A stretch of 64,000 bases of DNA from Advenella sp. S44 (GCF_002810445.1 NZ_NEXS01000003.1:1178001-1242000), one strand, 5' to 3'; counted from the first letter of the stretch, positions 37,120-47,019 are shown. Translations and numbers: made by a program. Notes: a model not told the origin generated them from the letters alone.

Positions 37120-38160
37120 GTGATCAGAATTGCAATTGACTGTATGGGAGGCGATCATGGCCTTCCCGTCACCGTTCCGGCGGCCGTTCAGGTCGCCGCG
37201 AAGTTTCCTGATACCTGTTTTCTATTGGTTGGTCTGCCTGATCAGGTAGAGGCAGCCCTGAAACAGGCGCGTCCGGCAAATCCCGCACAATTTGAAATTG
37301 TCGCCGCATCCGAAGTGGTTACCATGGATGATCCGGTGGACATGGCCCTGCGCAAGAAAAAAGATTCCTCTATGCGAGTGACGGTCACCTGTGTCAAGCA
37401 GGAGCGGGCCGATGCCTGCGTGTCTGCCGGCAATACGGGTGCCTGGATGGCCATTTCGCGATACGTGCTCAAGACCCTGGAAGGCATTGATCGGCCGGCC
37501 ATAGCGGCGGCCATTCCGAATCAGCGTGGCGGCACAACCACCGTGCTGGATCTGGGCGCCAATGTCGACTGCACAGCTGAGCATCTGCTTGAATTTGCCA
37601 TCATGGGCGCCGCGCTGTCCCAGTCGGTGGAACATATTGAAAACCCCTCGATCGGCCTGCTCAATATCGGGCAGGAGGCCATCAAGGGCAACGATGTGGT
37701 CAAGGAAGCGGCCGAGCTGCTGCGCGCCAGCAACCTGAATTTCTATGGTAATGTAGAAGGCGACGACATCTTCAAGGGGACGACCAATGTGGTGGTCTGT
37801 GATGGATTTGTCGGCAATGTGGTGCTCAAGTCCGTTGAGGGTTTGTCCAAGATGATTGGAAGCATGATTCGTGGCGAATTCATGCGTAACCCGTTCACCA
37901 TGGCAGCCGGCCTGGTTGCGCGGCCCGTTCTGAATCGCTTTCGCAACCGGGTCGATTCACGCAACCATAATGGCGCTGCATTGCTTGGCTTGCGTGGCGT
38001 TGTTATCAAAAGTCATGGCTCGGCCGATATCTATGCCTATACGGTCGCACTGGAGCGCGCACGCGAGGCGGTGGCCAGCAAACTGTTGGAGAAAACCTCC
38101 AGCTCTGTCCTGCAGATCAGTCAACTCATTCGCTCAAAAAATACGGAAAGCAGCGCATAA
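37120..38160 (+). CDS. plsX: Phosphate acyltransferase PlsX
   Basis: 346 residues from a GTG start (37120). It makes acyl-phosphate from acyl-ACP, the first step of phospholipid synthesis. [14 protein letters not shown] at the N-terminus, [11 protein letters not shown] and [17 protein letters not shown] are the family blocks. It opens the plsX-fabHDG-acpP-fabF lipid cluster. Confidence 0.97.
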   Translation: MIRIAIDCMGGDHGLPVTVPAAVQVAAKFPDTCFLLVGLPDQVEAALKQARPANPAQFEIVAASEVVTMDDPVDMALRKKKDSSMRVTVTCVKQERADACVSAGNTGAWMAISRYVLKTLEGIDRPAIAAAIPNQRGGTTTVLDLGANVDCTAEHLLEFAIMGAALSQSVEHIENPSIGLLNIGQEAIKGNDVVKEAAELLRASNLNFYGNVEGDDIFKGTTNVVVCDGFVGNVVLKSVEGLSKMIGSMIRGEFMRNPFTMAAGLVARPVLNRFRNRVDSRNHNGAALLGLRGVVIKSHGSADIYAYTVALERAREAVASKLLEKTSSSVLQISQLIRSKNTESSA

Positions 38161-38220
38161 TAGCTATAAAAACTATAAAATTGCCTGCTTTACTTATTTA
38201 TATTGTCTTCGGAGCCATAC

Positions 38221-39195
38221 ATGACTTATTCAACCATCGTGGGTACGGGAAGTTATTTACCCGCAAACTGTGTCACAAACACGATGCTTGCTCAAGATAT
38301 GGCCCAGCGCGGTCTTGAGACCTCCGATGAATGGATTGTGACGCGTACTGGTATTCATCAGCGACATCTGGCTGATGCCGGCGTCACCTCCAGCGACCTG
38401 GGTTTTCTGGCGGCCGAAAAAGCGCTTGCCGATGCCGGTATCGCTGCGGCCGATCTGGATCTGATCATTGTCGCTACCTCTACACCCGATTTCATTTTTC
38501 CCAGCACCGCCTGCATGATTCAGGCAAAGCTTGGCGCCAAGGGCGGCGCTGCGTTCGATGTTCAGGCCGTTTGCAGCGGCTTTGTGTACGCGCTGGCGAC
38601 TGCAGACAGTTTTATCCGTGCGGGCAACGCGCGTAACGCGCTGGTCATCGGCACCGAAGTGTTCTCGCGGATTCTGGACTGGAATGATCGCGGCACCTGC
38701 GTGCTTTTCGGCGATGGCGCCGGCGCCACGGTTCTGAAGGCTTCTGACGAGCCGGGCATACTGGCTTCACAGCTGCATGCCGACGGCTCGCTTCACACGA
38801 TTTTGAACACGACCGGCCGGATCGAAAACGGCCAGGTGACCGGCGATCCCTTCCTGCGCATGGACGGTCAGTCCGTGTTCAAGCAGGCTGTGACGGTTCT
38901 GGATAAGTCGGCGCGCCAGGTATGCGAAAAAGCCGGTGTGCAGCTTAGCGACCTGGACTGGATGGTACCGCACCAGGCCAATATCCGGATCATTGATTTC
39001 CTGGGCCGCAAGCTGGGTATCCCCAAGGAAAAAGTCATCGCTACGGTCGCTGAGCACGCCAATACCTCGGCGGCCAGTGTGCCGCTGGCATTTGATGTGG
39101 CACGCCGTGACGGTCGTATCAAAAAGGGCGATCTGGTTCTTATGCAGGGCGTCGGCGGCGGTTTCACCTGGGGCTCGGTACTTGCCCGTATCTGA
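38221..39195 (+). CDS. fabH: Beta-ketoacyl-ACP synthase III
   Basis: 324 residues from ATG 38221 ([14 protein letters not shown]). It condenses acetyl-CoA with malonyl-ACP to start fatty acid chains. The catalytic triad is Cys in [10 protein letters not shown] (about 113), His in VPHQANIRI (about 251) and Asn in [11 protein letters not shown] (about 281). The C-terminal [10 protein letters not shown] is typical. Confidence 0.98.
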   Translation: MTYSTIVGTGSYLPANCVTNTMLAQDMAQRGLETSDEWIVTRTGIHQRHLADAGVTSSDLGFLAAEKALADAGIAAADLDLIIVATSTPDFIFPSTACMIQAKLGAKGGAAFDVQAVCSGFVYALATADSFIRAGNARNALVIGTEVFSRILDWNDRGTCVLFGDGAGATVLKASDEPGILASQLHADGSLHTILNTTGRIENGQVTGDPFLRMDGQSVFKQAVTVLDKSARQVCEKAGVQLSDLDWMVPHQANIRIIDFLGRKLGIPKEKVIATVAEHANTSAASVPLAFDVARRDGRIKKGDLVLMQGVGGGFTWGSVLARI

Positions 39196-39219
39196 ATTCT
39201 TACTTCAACACTGAAAATT

Positions 39220-40152
39220 ATGAAACTCGCATTCGTATTTCCGGGACAGGGTTCACAAACCGTTGGCATGCTTGCCGGATGGGCGGGCAACCCCGTCATC
39301 GACGCTGCCATGCAGCGCGCCTCCTCGGCACTGGACCAGGATCTCGTGGCTCTTGTCGAGCAGGGCCCGGCCGAAGAACTCAATCTCACCGTCAATACCC
39401 AGCCCGTCATGCTGGCCTGCAGTGTCGCCATGTATGAGGCGTGGTGTCAGGCTGCAGGCCCCAGGCCGCAAGTGATGGCTGGGCACAGCCTGGGCGAATA
39501 CTCGGCGCTGACGGCTGCCGGCACGTTCTCGCTTGAAGATGCCGTGCGCCTGGTGCGTATTCGCGCCAGCGCCATGCAGGACGCGGTGCCGGTGGGCACG
39601 GGCGGTATGGCGGCGATTCTGGGGCTGGATGACGACACGGTGCTCGCCGTGTGCAACGAGGCCAGCGCCGATAACATTGTGGAGCCGGTCAACTTCAACG
39701 CGCCCGCCCAGGTGGTGATTGCGGGAAATAAGGAAGCTGTACAGCGCGCGTGCGAACTGGCCAAGGCCCGTGGGGCGAAGCGGGCCCTGCCTTTGCCAGT
39801 GTCGGCGCCATTTCATTCCCGGCTTCTGCAGCCGGCGGCCGCAGTGCTGGAGAAGGCGCTGGGCGGTCTGACGCTGGCCATGCCAAGCGCTGCAGTCATT
39901 AATAATGTCGATGTCGAAATTGCGCCCAATACACAGGCCATTGCCGATGCCTTGGTGCGCCAGGCCTGGCACCCGGTACGCTGGGTAGAAACAGTCCAGG
40001 CGATGAAGGCGCAGGGCGTCACCCACGTGGTGGAGTGTGGTCCGGGCAAAGTGCTGGCCGGACTGATCAAGCGTATCGAGCCCGAGCTGGTAACGATATC
40101 AATCAACGATCAGGCATCCCTGGATGCCGCGCTTAGCCAAATCAACGCATAA
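39220..40152 (+). CDS. fabD: Malonyl-CoA:ACP transacylase
   Basis: 310 residues. It loads malonyl on ACP. FPGQGSQTVGM at the N-terminus, the nucleophile serine in GHSLGEYSAL (about 92) and the catalytic histidine in SAPFHSRLLQPA (about 200). It lies between fabH and fabG with short gaps. Confidence 0.98.
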   Translation: MKLAFVFPGQGSQTVGMLAGWAGNPVIDAAMQRASSALDQDLVALVEQGPAEELNLTVNTQPVMLACSVAMYEAWCQAAGPRPQVMAGHSLGEYSALTAAGTFSLEDAVRLVRIRASAMQDAVPVGTGGMAAILGLDDDTVLAVCNEASADNIVEPVNFNAPAQVVIAGNKEAVQRACELAKARGAKRALPLPVSAPFHSRLLQPAAAVLEKALGGLTLAMPSAAVINNVDVEIAPNTQAIADALVRQAWHPVRWVETVQAMKAQGVTHVVECGPGKVLAGLIKRIEPELVTISINDQASLDAALSQINA

Positions 40153-40161
40153 GGAACAGGC

Positions 40162-40908
40162 ATGTCAGAACAAAACGAACTTTCCGGACAAATTGCGCTG
40201 GTCACCGGCGCCAGCCGCGGGCTGGGCAAGGCAATTGCCCTTGAACTGGCCAAACGCGGCGCAACCGTCGTGGGTACGGCCACATCGGAATCGGGCGCGC
40301 AAGCGATCAGCGAGATGCTGGCAGCAAACCAGGGTCGCGGCGTGGTGCTCAATGTTACCGATGGTCCCGCTTGCGATGCCTTGCTTGCCGAGCTGGCCAA
40401 AGAAGGCGGTCCTCATATCCTGGTCAATAACGCTGGTATTACGCGTGATGGCCTGGCCATGCGCATGAAAGACGAAGACTGGTCCGCCGTTATCGGGACC
40501 AATCTGGAATCTGTATTCCGGCTCTCGCGCGGCGTGCTGCGGGTTATGATGAAAGCGCGCGCAGGCCGTATCATTAACGTGACTTCGGTTGTTGCTTCTG
40601 CCGGCAATCCCGGGCAGGCCAACTATGCCGCCGCTAAGGCAGGCGTAGCAGGCATGACGCGGGCGCTGGCACGCGAGCTGGGCAGTCGCAACATCACTGT
40701 CAACTGCGTGGCCCCCGGATTTATCGATACCGATATGACGCGCGCGCTGGGCGATGACCAGACCGCTGCGCTGCTGGGCCAGATTCCGCTTGGCCGCCTG
40801 GGCCAGCCGGCAGATGTGGCCAACGCTGTTGCCTTCCTGGCAGGGCCCGGCGCAGGTTATATTACGGGTACAACGGTGCATGTGAATGGGGGTATGTTCA
40901 TGCAGTAA
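40162..40908 (+). CDS. fabG: 3-oxoacyl-ACP reductase
   Basis: 248 residues. An NADPH-dependent short-chain dehydrogenase that reduces 3-ketoacyl-ACP. Cofactor loop TGASRGLGKA, NNAG, catalytic Ser in VTSVVASAGNPGQ and Tyr/Lys in YAAAKAG are in place. The SD GGAACAGG sits in the nine bases after fabD. Confidence 0.98.
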   Translation: MSEQNELSGQIALVTGASRGLGKAIALELAKRGATVVGTATSESGAQAISEMLAANQGRGVVLNVTDGPACDALLAELAKEGGPHILVNNAGITRDGLAMRMKDEDWSAVIGTNLESVFRLSRGVLRVMMKARAGRIINVTSVVASAGNPGQANYAAAKAGVAGMTRALARELGSRNITVNCVAPGFIDTDMTRALGDDQTAALLGQIPLGRLGQPADVANAVAFLAGPGAGYITGTTVHVNGGMFMQ

Positions 40909-41226
40909 GTGGGTTTGGCCGTACAATGGCAGCCGCTGTCAGGCGGCGCTTTGAGGCGGTATCCTGGCTTGCTGATGCCGATAAGCCCATGGGGCAAGGC
41001 AGGCAGGGCAGGTAATTTGAGACAGTCGGGTTCTTTTTCTTATACAGAGCTGAAATTTTACTAAAATGCAGGATACGTAAAAGAGCAGTTGTTTATTTTT
41101 AAACTGTGTTTTAGTTTTACTGTTTTCATAAACCAGTTTCGCTAAAATATTTTTTTCACATAAAGCCTTTTGCAATCGGTTTGTAGTTGGCTAAAATTGC
41201 GGGATTTTCCCCCTTTGGAGATTTAC
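40909..41226 (+). promoter_or_regulatory. fabG-acpP intergenic region with acpP promoter
   Basis: About 320 bases without a gene. The second half is A/T-rich. Just upstream of acpP are TTGCAA (41170-41175) and TAAAAT (41192-41197) with a 16-base spacer, a plausible strong sigma-70 promoter, and an SD (TTTGGAG, 41214-41220) six bases ahead of the ATG. A separate promoter fits the high demand for acyl carrier protein. Confidence 0.6.
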
Positions 41227-41463
41227 ATGGATAGCATCGAACAACGCGTCAAGAAGATCGTCGCAGAACAACTTGGTGTAAATGAAGCAGAAATCAAAAA
41301 CGAGTCTTCATTTCTTGACGACCTGGGTGCAGATTCACTGGACATGGTCGAGTTGGTCATGGCGCTTGAAGACGAGTTCGAAACAGAAATTCCTGACGAA
41401 GAAGCTGAAAAAATCACAACCGTTCAGCAGGCAGTCGACTATATCAACTCTCACAAAGCATAA
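41227..41463 (+). CDS. acpP: Acyl carrier protein
   Basis: 78 residues, small and acidic. The phosphopantetheine serine is in [19 protein letters not shown]. It carries growing acyl chains for FabF, FabG and FabH and for PlsX. A strong hairpin follows the stop codon. Confidence 0.99.
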   Translation: MDSIEQRVKKIVAEQLGVNEAEIKNESSFLDDLGADSLDMVELVMALEDEFETEIPDEEAEKITTVQQAVDYINSHKA

Positions 41464-41475
41464 TTTGTGCGGGTC

Positions 41476-41500
41476 AACCGGCCTGCGCAAGCAGCCGGTT
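41476..41500 (+). terminator. GNRA-tetraloop hairpin after acpP
   Basis: AACCGG and CTGC on the left pair with GCAG and CCGGTT on the right around a GCAA loop, with one bulged C. No T-run follows, so it is more likely a 3'-end stabiliser or attenuator than a full terminator. It would let acpP mRNA exceed fabF mRNA. Confidence 0.6.
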
Positions 41501-41635
41501 GCAATAAAGAAAGCGGTTTTGGAAAGTGGCTCACGTCTCATCCCCTGGATTCAGACGGTATAAACCTTTTCCAGGCCCTTTTTTTATTTCAGGGTTTTGA
41601 TTCATATTTACTTCAGTATAGGGTAGGAGCCAACC

Positions 41636-42865
41636 GTGAAAAGACGCGTTGTCATCACCGGACTGGGAATTGTGTCCCCGGTCGGAAATACAGTACCGCT
41701 GGCCTGGGATAATATCGTCAACGGCCGTTCCGGCATTGACCGCATCACACGCTTTGATGCCTCCGGGTTCAATGCGCAGATCGCGGGTGAAGTCAACGAT
41801 TTTGACGTCACCCAATACCTGTCTGCCAAAGAAGCCAAGCAAATGGACACCTTTATCCATTACGGCATCGCCGCCAGTATCGACGCCTGGAAAGACGCAG
41901 GCTTGACGGCGACTGACGAGAACGCTGATCGTATCGGCGCCATTGTCAGTTCAGGAATCGGCGGGCTTCAGCGCATTGAAGAGACCCAGACCGAGTACCT
42001 TGCCAAAGGTCCGCGTCGCATTTCTCCATTCTTTGTTCCTGCTTCGCTTATCAATCTGATCTCTGGTCAGGTGTCGATCATGCTCGGGCTCAAAGGGCCA
42101 ACTTACGCGGTCGTCTCGGCCTGCACAACGGGTTTGCATTCCATTGGCGATGCAGCCCGGTTGATTGAATACGGCGATGCCGATGTCATGCTCGCCGGTG
42201 GCGCTGAATCCACCGTGTCTCCGCTAGGCATTGGCGGGTTTGCGGCCATGCGGGCGCTGTCTACCCGCAATGACGATCCTCAGGCGGCCTCTCGTCCCTG
42301 GGATGTTGATCGCGATGGCTTTGTGCTGGGCGAAGGCGCAGGCGTGCTGGTGCTTGAAGAATACGAACACGCCAAAGCCCGTGGCGCTCGCATTTATGGC
42401 GAGTTTGCCGGTTATGGCATGAGTTCCGATGCGCACCATATTACTGCGCCGGATCGTGATGGCCCGCGTCGCGGCATTCTGAATGCCCTGAAAAACGGCA
42501 AAATTAACGCCGATCAGGTGGATTATGTCAATGCGCACGGCACCTCTACGCCCCTGGGTGACAAGAACGAAACCGAGGCGCTCAAGCTGGCCCTGGGCGA
42601 GCATGCCTACAAAACGGTCATCAATTCCACCAAATCCATGACGGGTCATTTGCTGGGTGCGGCTGGCGGGATCGAGGCGGTGTTTACCACGCTGGCAGTT
42701 CATCACCAGATTTCGCCCCCCACAATCAACCTGGTCAACCAGGATCCCGAGTGCAATCTGGACTATTGCGCCAATACCGCGCGCGACATGAAAATTGATG
42801 TGGCGCTATCGAACTCTTTTGGGTTTGGTGGCACCAACGGGTCCATGATTGTTCGACGGGTCTGA
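41636..42865 (+). CDS. fabF: Beta-ketoacyl-ACP synthase II
   Basis: 409 residues from a GTG start (41636) with TAGGAG ahead. It elongates acyl-ACP and forms cis-vaccenate. The catalytic Cys is in VVSACTTGLHS (about 162), and the histidines in NAHGTSTPLGD (about 303) and KSMTGHLLGAAGG (about 340). The final FGFGGTNGS is the family loop. The next gene overlaps or abuts its stop. Confidence 0.98.
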   Translation: MKRRVVITGLGIVSPVGNTVPLAWDNIVNGRSGIDRITRFDASGFNAQIAGEVNDFDVTQYLSAKEAKQMDTFIHYGIAASIDAWKDAGLTATDENADRIGAIVSSGIGGLQRIEETQTEYLAKGPRRISPFFVPASLINLISGQVSIMLGLKGPTYAVVSACTTGLHSIGDAARLIEYGDADVMLAGGAESTVSPLGIGGFAAMRALSTRNDDPQAASRPWDVDRDGFVLGEGAGVLVLEEYEHAKARGARIYGEFAGYGMSSDAHHITAPDRDGPRRGILNALKNGKINADQVDYVNAHGTSTPLGDKNETEALKLALGEHAYKTVINSTKSMTGHLLGAAGGIEAVFTTLAVHHQISPPTINLVNQDPECNLDYCANTARDMKIDVALSNSFGFGGTNGSMIVRRV

Positions 42866-43340
42866 TTTGCAGTACGACCTGAACCGGCACTGGCAGGTTC
42901 GACTTCGTGTCGGGCAACCCGGTTACATTACGGTTTGCCGCGGTATCCTTGTCGCCTTGGCGATGCTTTGCATTGCCGGGCCCCAGGCGGCAGTCTTGTT
43001 TTTCCTGCTGGCCCTGGCCGCTCGCCGCCATGTTACCCATGGCCAGGTCGACAAAGATACCGTTCTTGAAGTAACACCCGATGGCCATTACCGGCTTTAT
43101 CCCCTTGGCACGCAAGAGTACCCCAGCCACGGCACTGCTCGCGTGCTATTGCGGTACTGGCAGGGGCCTTTCTGGTTTACCCTGGTTTTACGCGATCCCT
43201 ATTTTCCGCTTTCTCCTCCCAATATCGTCACCGTCTGGTCTTCAGGGCAGGCACCTGACGCCTGGCGGCGGTTTTGCGTACTGGTGCAGTCTGCCCAATG
43301 GGCAAATACCCAGGGCGGCGCAGCAAGGCATGCGATATGA
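42849..43340 (+). CDS. Small membrane protein of unknown function, YgfX-like layout
   Basis: 163 residues from ATG 42849 overlapping fabF, or 157 from a TTG at 42867. A hydrophobic hairpin (about residues 28-58, VCRGILVALAMLCIAGPQAA and on) is followed by a soluble part rich in Trp, Tyr and Pro, ending in DAWRRFCVLVQSAQW. This order (two membrane helices, then a beta-rich tail with a W-R-R pattern) resembles YgfX/CptA proteins, but I see no sure homology. It sits between fabF and rpoE, with which it overlaps by four bases (ATGA), so it is translated with the sigma factor. Confidence 0.7.
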   Translation: MFDGSDLQYDLNRHWQVRLRVGQPGYITVCRGILVALAMLCIAGPQAAVLFFLLALAARRHVTHGQVDKDTVLEVTPDGHYRLYPLGTQEYPSHGTARVLLRYWQGPFWFTLVLRDPYFPLSPPNIVTVWSSGQAPDAWRRFCVLVQSAQWANTQGGAARHAI

Positions 43341-43936
43341 GCGAGCGTGACGTTGACTGGGAGCTGGTGCAGCGGGTTCAGAAAGGCGACAAGAAGGCGT
43401 TCGATCTGCTGGTGCTCAAGTATCAGCGCAAGATCATGGGGCTGCTTGCCCGCATGATCGGCAGTCACAGCGAAGTCGAGGATATCGCGCAAGAAACGTT
43501 TATCAAGGCGTACCGCGCCATTCCTCAATTTCGGGGCGAGAGCGCGTTTTATACCTGGCTATACCGGATTGCGATCAATACCGCCCGCAATTGGCTGTCG
43601 TCTTCGGATCGTAAACTCAGCTATCCGGATACGCTCGAAAACAAAGACGGTGAAACTTTTTCCCATTCAGACAATCTTATAGATATTGCCACGCCTGAAT
43701 CGAGCATGGTAACGCAGGAAATTGTGCAAACAGTCAACGAGGCGATCGAATCGTTGCCTGAGGACTTGCGTATGGCAATTGTGCTAAGAGAACTGGAAGG
43801 CCTGAGTTACGAAGAAATTGCACAGGCAATGGCCTGCCCGGTTGGTACGGTACGCTCCCGTATATTCCGTGCACGGGAAGCCATTGCGGCGAAGCTCAAG
43901 CCTGTTATGGGACAGGCTATGGATCGCCGCTGGTAA
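43337..43936 (+). CDS. rpoE: RNA polymerase sigma factor RpoE (AlgU/SigE type)
   Basis: 199 residues from ATG 43337. An ECF sigma factor for envelope stress. Region 2 shows FDLLVLKYQRKIMGLLARMI and EDIAQETFIKAYRAIPQFRG. Region 4 shows LRMAIVLRELEGLSYEEIA, then MACPVGTVRSRIFRARE. It is followed by its anti-sigma factor gene rseA, rseB and mucD, the canonical module. It is coupled by overlap to the small membrane protein and through it to fabF. Confidence 0.97.
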   Translation: MSERDVDWELVQRVQKGDKKAFDLLVLKYQRKIMGLLARMIGSHSEVEDIAQETFIKAYRAIPQFRGESAFYTWLYRIAINTARNWLSSSDRKLSYPDTLENKDGETFSHSDNLIDIATPESSMVTQEIVQTVNEAIESLPEDLRMAIVLRELEGLSYEEIAQAMACPVGTVRSRIFRAREAIAAKLKPVMGQAMDRRW

Positions 43937-43946
43937 GGAATACACA

Positions 43947-44444
43947 ATGGAAAACAAACTGACTCGTTCTGCGATTGACTGGAATGAATCCATCTCCGAA
44001 ATGGTGGATGGCGAATGCGAAACATTTGATGCATCCAGAATCGACACGCCCTATGGTCGCCAGACTTGGGATAACTATCATCTGATCGGTGACGTGATGC
44101 GCAACGAGCATCTGGCCATCAAGCCTTCCGATCTTTTCAATGCCCGGATCAGCAAGCTCATCGCTGCCGAACCAACGCATCATGTCGGCCCTGGCCGGGG
44201 CTACCTACGCTGGGGAGCATCCGGTATTGCAGCCGCTGCAGCTGTGGCGGCACTTGTGTGGTTCAACGATCCCTTTGAAGCGGACGTGGCCGCGCCAGCG
44301 ACGCCCACGCTCGCTGTCAGCCCATCGCCGTCGCCAGCCGATATCCCGCAGAATGAGTTTCAGGATTACGTCGCGGCACACAGCCAGATGGTGGGCGCTT
44401 ATCCGGTGCGCCGGGTCTCGTATGAAATCGGGGACGTGCAGTGA
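43947..44444 (+). CDS. rseA: Anti-sigma factor RseA (MucA)
   Basis: 165 residues from ATG 43947 with TAAGGA ahead. The cytoplasmic N-terminal part (ISEMVDGECETFD, W-D-NYHLIGDVMR) binds RpoE. One membrane helix lies at about residues 89-106 (GASGIAAAAAVAALVWF), followed by a Pro/Ser-rich periplasmic stretch and a conserved end (FQDYVAAHSQMV). Regulated proteolysis of this protein would release RpoE. It overlaps rseB by four bases. Confidence 0.92.
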   Translation: MENKLTRSAIDWNESISEMVDGECETFDASRIDTPYGRQTWDNYHLIGDVMRNEHLAIKPSDLFNARISKLIAAEPTHHVGPGRGYLRWGASGIAAAAAVAALVWFNDPFEADVAAPATPTLAVSPSPSPADIPQNEFQDYVAAHSQMVGAYPVRRVSYEIGDVQ

Positions 44445-45442
44445 TCAGACAGGACAGGCGGCGATTGACATCAGGTTGTTCCCGTTACGTCATGCTGGCG
44501 GTATGCGCCTTGGCGCCCAGTGGGCCGGTATTGGCCGTGACGCCCGCGCAACTGCTGATGCAGATACAGAAAGCGGCAGAGACCACCGACTATAGCGGAA
44601 CGTTCCTGTATCAGCAGGGCAATGTCATGATTACCTCCAGGGTGACGCATGTGGTTGACGGCGAGGGCGTCAAGGAGCGCCTGGAGGTGCTGGACGGGGA
44701 CGCCCAGGAGTACCTGCGCAATAACAACGTTGTTGAGAGCCTGATACCCGCCAGAAAAATAGTGATCGTAGACAAACCGCGCAAGGATCGCTTTCCGGCC
44801 TTATTGCTCGGCCCTATCGACAATCTCGAAAAATATTATGACGTTCGTGCCGGTCGTGGCAGCACCCGGGTCGCAGGTCGCCCTTGCGATATGATAGAGG
44901 TGCATCCACGGCTGGATGATCGTTACGGCTATCGGTTTTGCGCTGATGAAAAATCCCGGTTGCTGCTCAAGTCTCAAACCGTGGACGAGCAGGGAACGGT
45001 AATTGAGCAGGTGACATTTACCGGCCTGTCTTTGGGCAGCGATGTCGATACGGCCAATCTGAAATCGTCGTTTGACTACACGCAGTGGAAGCGCATCGCC
45101 CACAAGCCGGTGGCCGTGGACCTGATGCTGGAGGGCTGGCGGATCCGTTATCCGGCGGGCTTTGCGCCTATCATGAGCATTGTTCGTCCCAAAGGAACTA
45201 AAGGGGACGTAAAGCAACTAATACTTACAGACGGCCTGTCTTCTATTTCAGTGTTTCTTCAGAAAGTGAAAGATTCGGAAAAAACCTTTAATAATCAAGG
45301 TAATGCCAAGGTGGGTTCGATGAATGTCTTTCGCCAGCGTATTGATGACTACTGGCTTACCGCCATCGGGGCCATCCCTCTGACGACGCTGAAAGACCTG
45401 GCCGTTTCGACAAAATTCATTCAACCTGTTTCAAAACAGTAA
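44441..45442 (+). CDS. rseB: Periplasmic regulator of RpoE, RseB (MucB)
   Basis: 333 residues from a GTG start (44441) that overlaps the rseA stop. A signal peptide (about residues 1-32) precedes the MucB/RseB fold: LLMQIQKAAETTDYSGTFLYQ, RVTHVVDGEGVKERLEVLDG and DDRYGYRFCADEKSRLLLKS. It protects RseA from cleavage until mislocalised envelope components are sensed. Confidence 0.95.
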   Translation: MIRQDRRRLTSGCSRYVMLAVCALAPSGPVLAVTPAQLLMQIQKAAETTDYSGTFLYQQGNVMITSRVTHVVDGEGVKERLEVLDGDAQEYLRNNNVVESLIPARKIVIVDKPRKDRFPALLLGPIDNLEKYYDVRAGRGSTRVAGRPCDMIEVHPRLDDRYGYRFCADEKSRLLLKSQTVDEQGTVIEQVTFTGLSLGSDVDTANLKSSFDYTQWKRIAHKPVAVDLMLEGWRIRYPAGFAPIMSIVRPKGTKGDVKQLILTDGLSSISVFLQKVKDSEKTFNNQGNAKVGSMNVFRQRIDDYWLTAIGAIPLTTLKDLAVSTKFIQPVSKQ

Positions 45443-45460
45443 AACTGAAAAGGGCTACTC

Positions 45461-46969
45461 ATGAATAACAAGGTCAAAAAACCGCTACAGACCGCTATCG
45501 TCGCGGCAATGATCGGACTGGGCAGTGCAACGGTGCTGTTGCCGCAAGCCGCGCTGGCGCAGAATGCGCCCGCCGCTCCGGTGCCAACCTCAACCGCTGT
45601 AACGGCACTGCCGGACTTTACCTCAATTGTGGCTGCGACCGAGAACGCCGTGGTCAACATTCGCACCATGGAGAAAATCTCCACGCGCGCCCCCCAGGGG
45701 TTTGGCCCGGGCGACAGCCCCGATGATTTGTTCCGCTTTTTCTTTGGCCCGGATTTTATGCCGCCGTCGCGTGACCGAGATCCACGCCCGGGCCGCACGC
45801 CACGTGGTGGCGGTGAAGAGCGTAGCGTGCCGCGCGGGGTGGGCTCCGGATTTATTATTTCCAAAGACGGCTACATCATGACCAACAATCACGTGGTCGA
45901 TGGTGCCTCAAAAATCGTGGTCACCATGAACGATGGCCGAGAATACCAGGCCAAGGTAATCGGCACTGACAAACGCACTGATATTGCGCTTATCAAGATC
46001 CAGGCCGATGATCTGCCCGTTTTGAAAATCGGTGATTCCACGGCGCTGAAAAAAGGCCAGTGGGTCCTGGCTATTGGTTCGCCGTTCGGGCTGGATTCCA
46101 CAGTCACTTCGGGTATTGTGAGCGCGATTAACCGGGATACCGGTGAGTATCTGCCGTTCATTCAGACAGATGTCGCGGTCAATCCCGGCAACTCCGGTGG
46201 CCCGTTGATCAATCTGTCCGGCGAAGTGGTGGGTATCAACTCGCAGATCATCTCGCAAAGTGGCGGTTTCATGGGTATTTCCCTGTCCATTCCGATCGAT
46301 GAAGCGATGCGTGTCGTAGAACAGCTCAAGGCCACCGGCAAGGTGACGCGCGGCCGCATTGGTGTACAGATCGGCGAAGTGAGCGAAGAGGTGGCCAAGG
46401 CCATCGGCTTGCCCAAGGCTGCTGGCGCGCTGGTCAGTAATGTGGAGCAGGGCGGCCCTGCCGACAAGGCCGGGGTGCAGGCCGGTGACGTTATTACCAA
46501 GTTCCATGGAACAGAAGTGAAAAAATGGTCCGATCTGCCACGTCTGGTAGGCCAGACCAAGCCAGAGTCAGACTCGCCGCTGGAGGTCTGGCGCCGTGGT
46601 AAATATGAGACATTGAATGTCAAGGTTGCGGAAATCCCTAGTTCGCCAAGCGACGCCGTTAACAGTAACGAGCCTCAAGAGCAGGCCGGCGCAGCCGATC
46701 GCCTGGGCCTGATTGTGGAGTCTGTCCCATCCTCGCTGCAAAGCCGTATGCGGATCAAGGGCGGTGTGCTGGTCAAGGACGTCAAGGGTGCTGCGCTTGA
46801 AGCCAGCATCCAGCCTGGCGACGTGATTCTTGCCTTGAATAACCAGGACGTCAAAGATGTGTCGCACTTCCGTGAAGTCGTGAGCAAGCTTGAAAAAGGC
46901 AAAGCGGCGGCGCTGTTGATACGGCGTGATAATTTAACCCAGTGGGTGCCTGTAACACCTGCAAAATAA
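45461..46969 (+). CDS. mucD: Periplasmic serine protease MucD (DegP/HtrA family)
   Basis: 502 residues. A signal peptide (about 1-35) and a protease domain with the triad His in TNNHVVDGA, Asp in KRTDIALIKI and Ser in NPGNSGGPL are followed by two PDZ domains (about 290-375 and 400-495). Between the signal and the protease core is a Pro/Arg/Gly-rich loop (about 85-125). It degrades misfolded envelope proteins and restrains the RpoE response. It closes the rpoE-rseA-rseB-mucD module and is followed by a terminator. Confidence 0.96.
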   Translation: MNNKVKKPLQTAIVAAMIGLGSATVLLPQAALAQNAPAAPVPTSTAVTALPDFTSIVAATENAVVNIRTMEKISTRAPQGFGPGDSPDDLFRFFFGPDFMPPSRDRDPRPGRTPRGGGEERSVPRGVGSGFIISKDGYIMTNNHVVDGASKIVVTMNDGREYQAKVIGTDKRTDIALIKIQADDLPVLKIGDSTALKKGQWVLAIGSPFGLDSTVTSGIVSAINRDTGEYLPFIQTDVAVNPGNSGGPLINLSGEVVGINSQIISQSGGFMGISLSIPIDEAMRVVEQLKATGKVTRGRIGVQIGEVSEEVAKAIGLPKAAGALVSNVEQGGPADKAGVQAGDVITKFHGTEVKKWSDLPRLVGQTKPESDSPLEVWRRGKYETLNVKVAEIPSSPSDAVNSNEPQEQAGAADRLGLIVESVPSSLQSRMRIKGGVLVKDVKGAALEASIQPGDVILALNNQDVKDVSHFREVVSKLEKGKAAALLIRRDNLTQWVPVTPAK

Positions 46970-46994
46970 GGCTACAATACGATATGCAGGCCAA

Positions 46995-47019
46995 GGGGCG
47001 CTTCATGCGCCCCTTTTTT
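46995..47019 (+). terminator. Intrinsic terminator after mucD
   Basis: GGGGCGC (46995-47001), loop TTCAT, GCGCCCC (47007-47013) and six Ts (47014-47019): a textbook rho-independent terminator 25 bases after the mucD stop. It separates the rpoE module from lepA. Confidence 0.92.
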
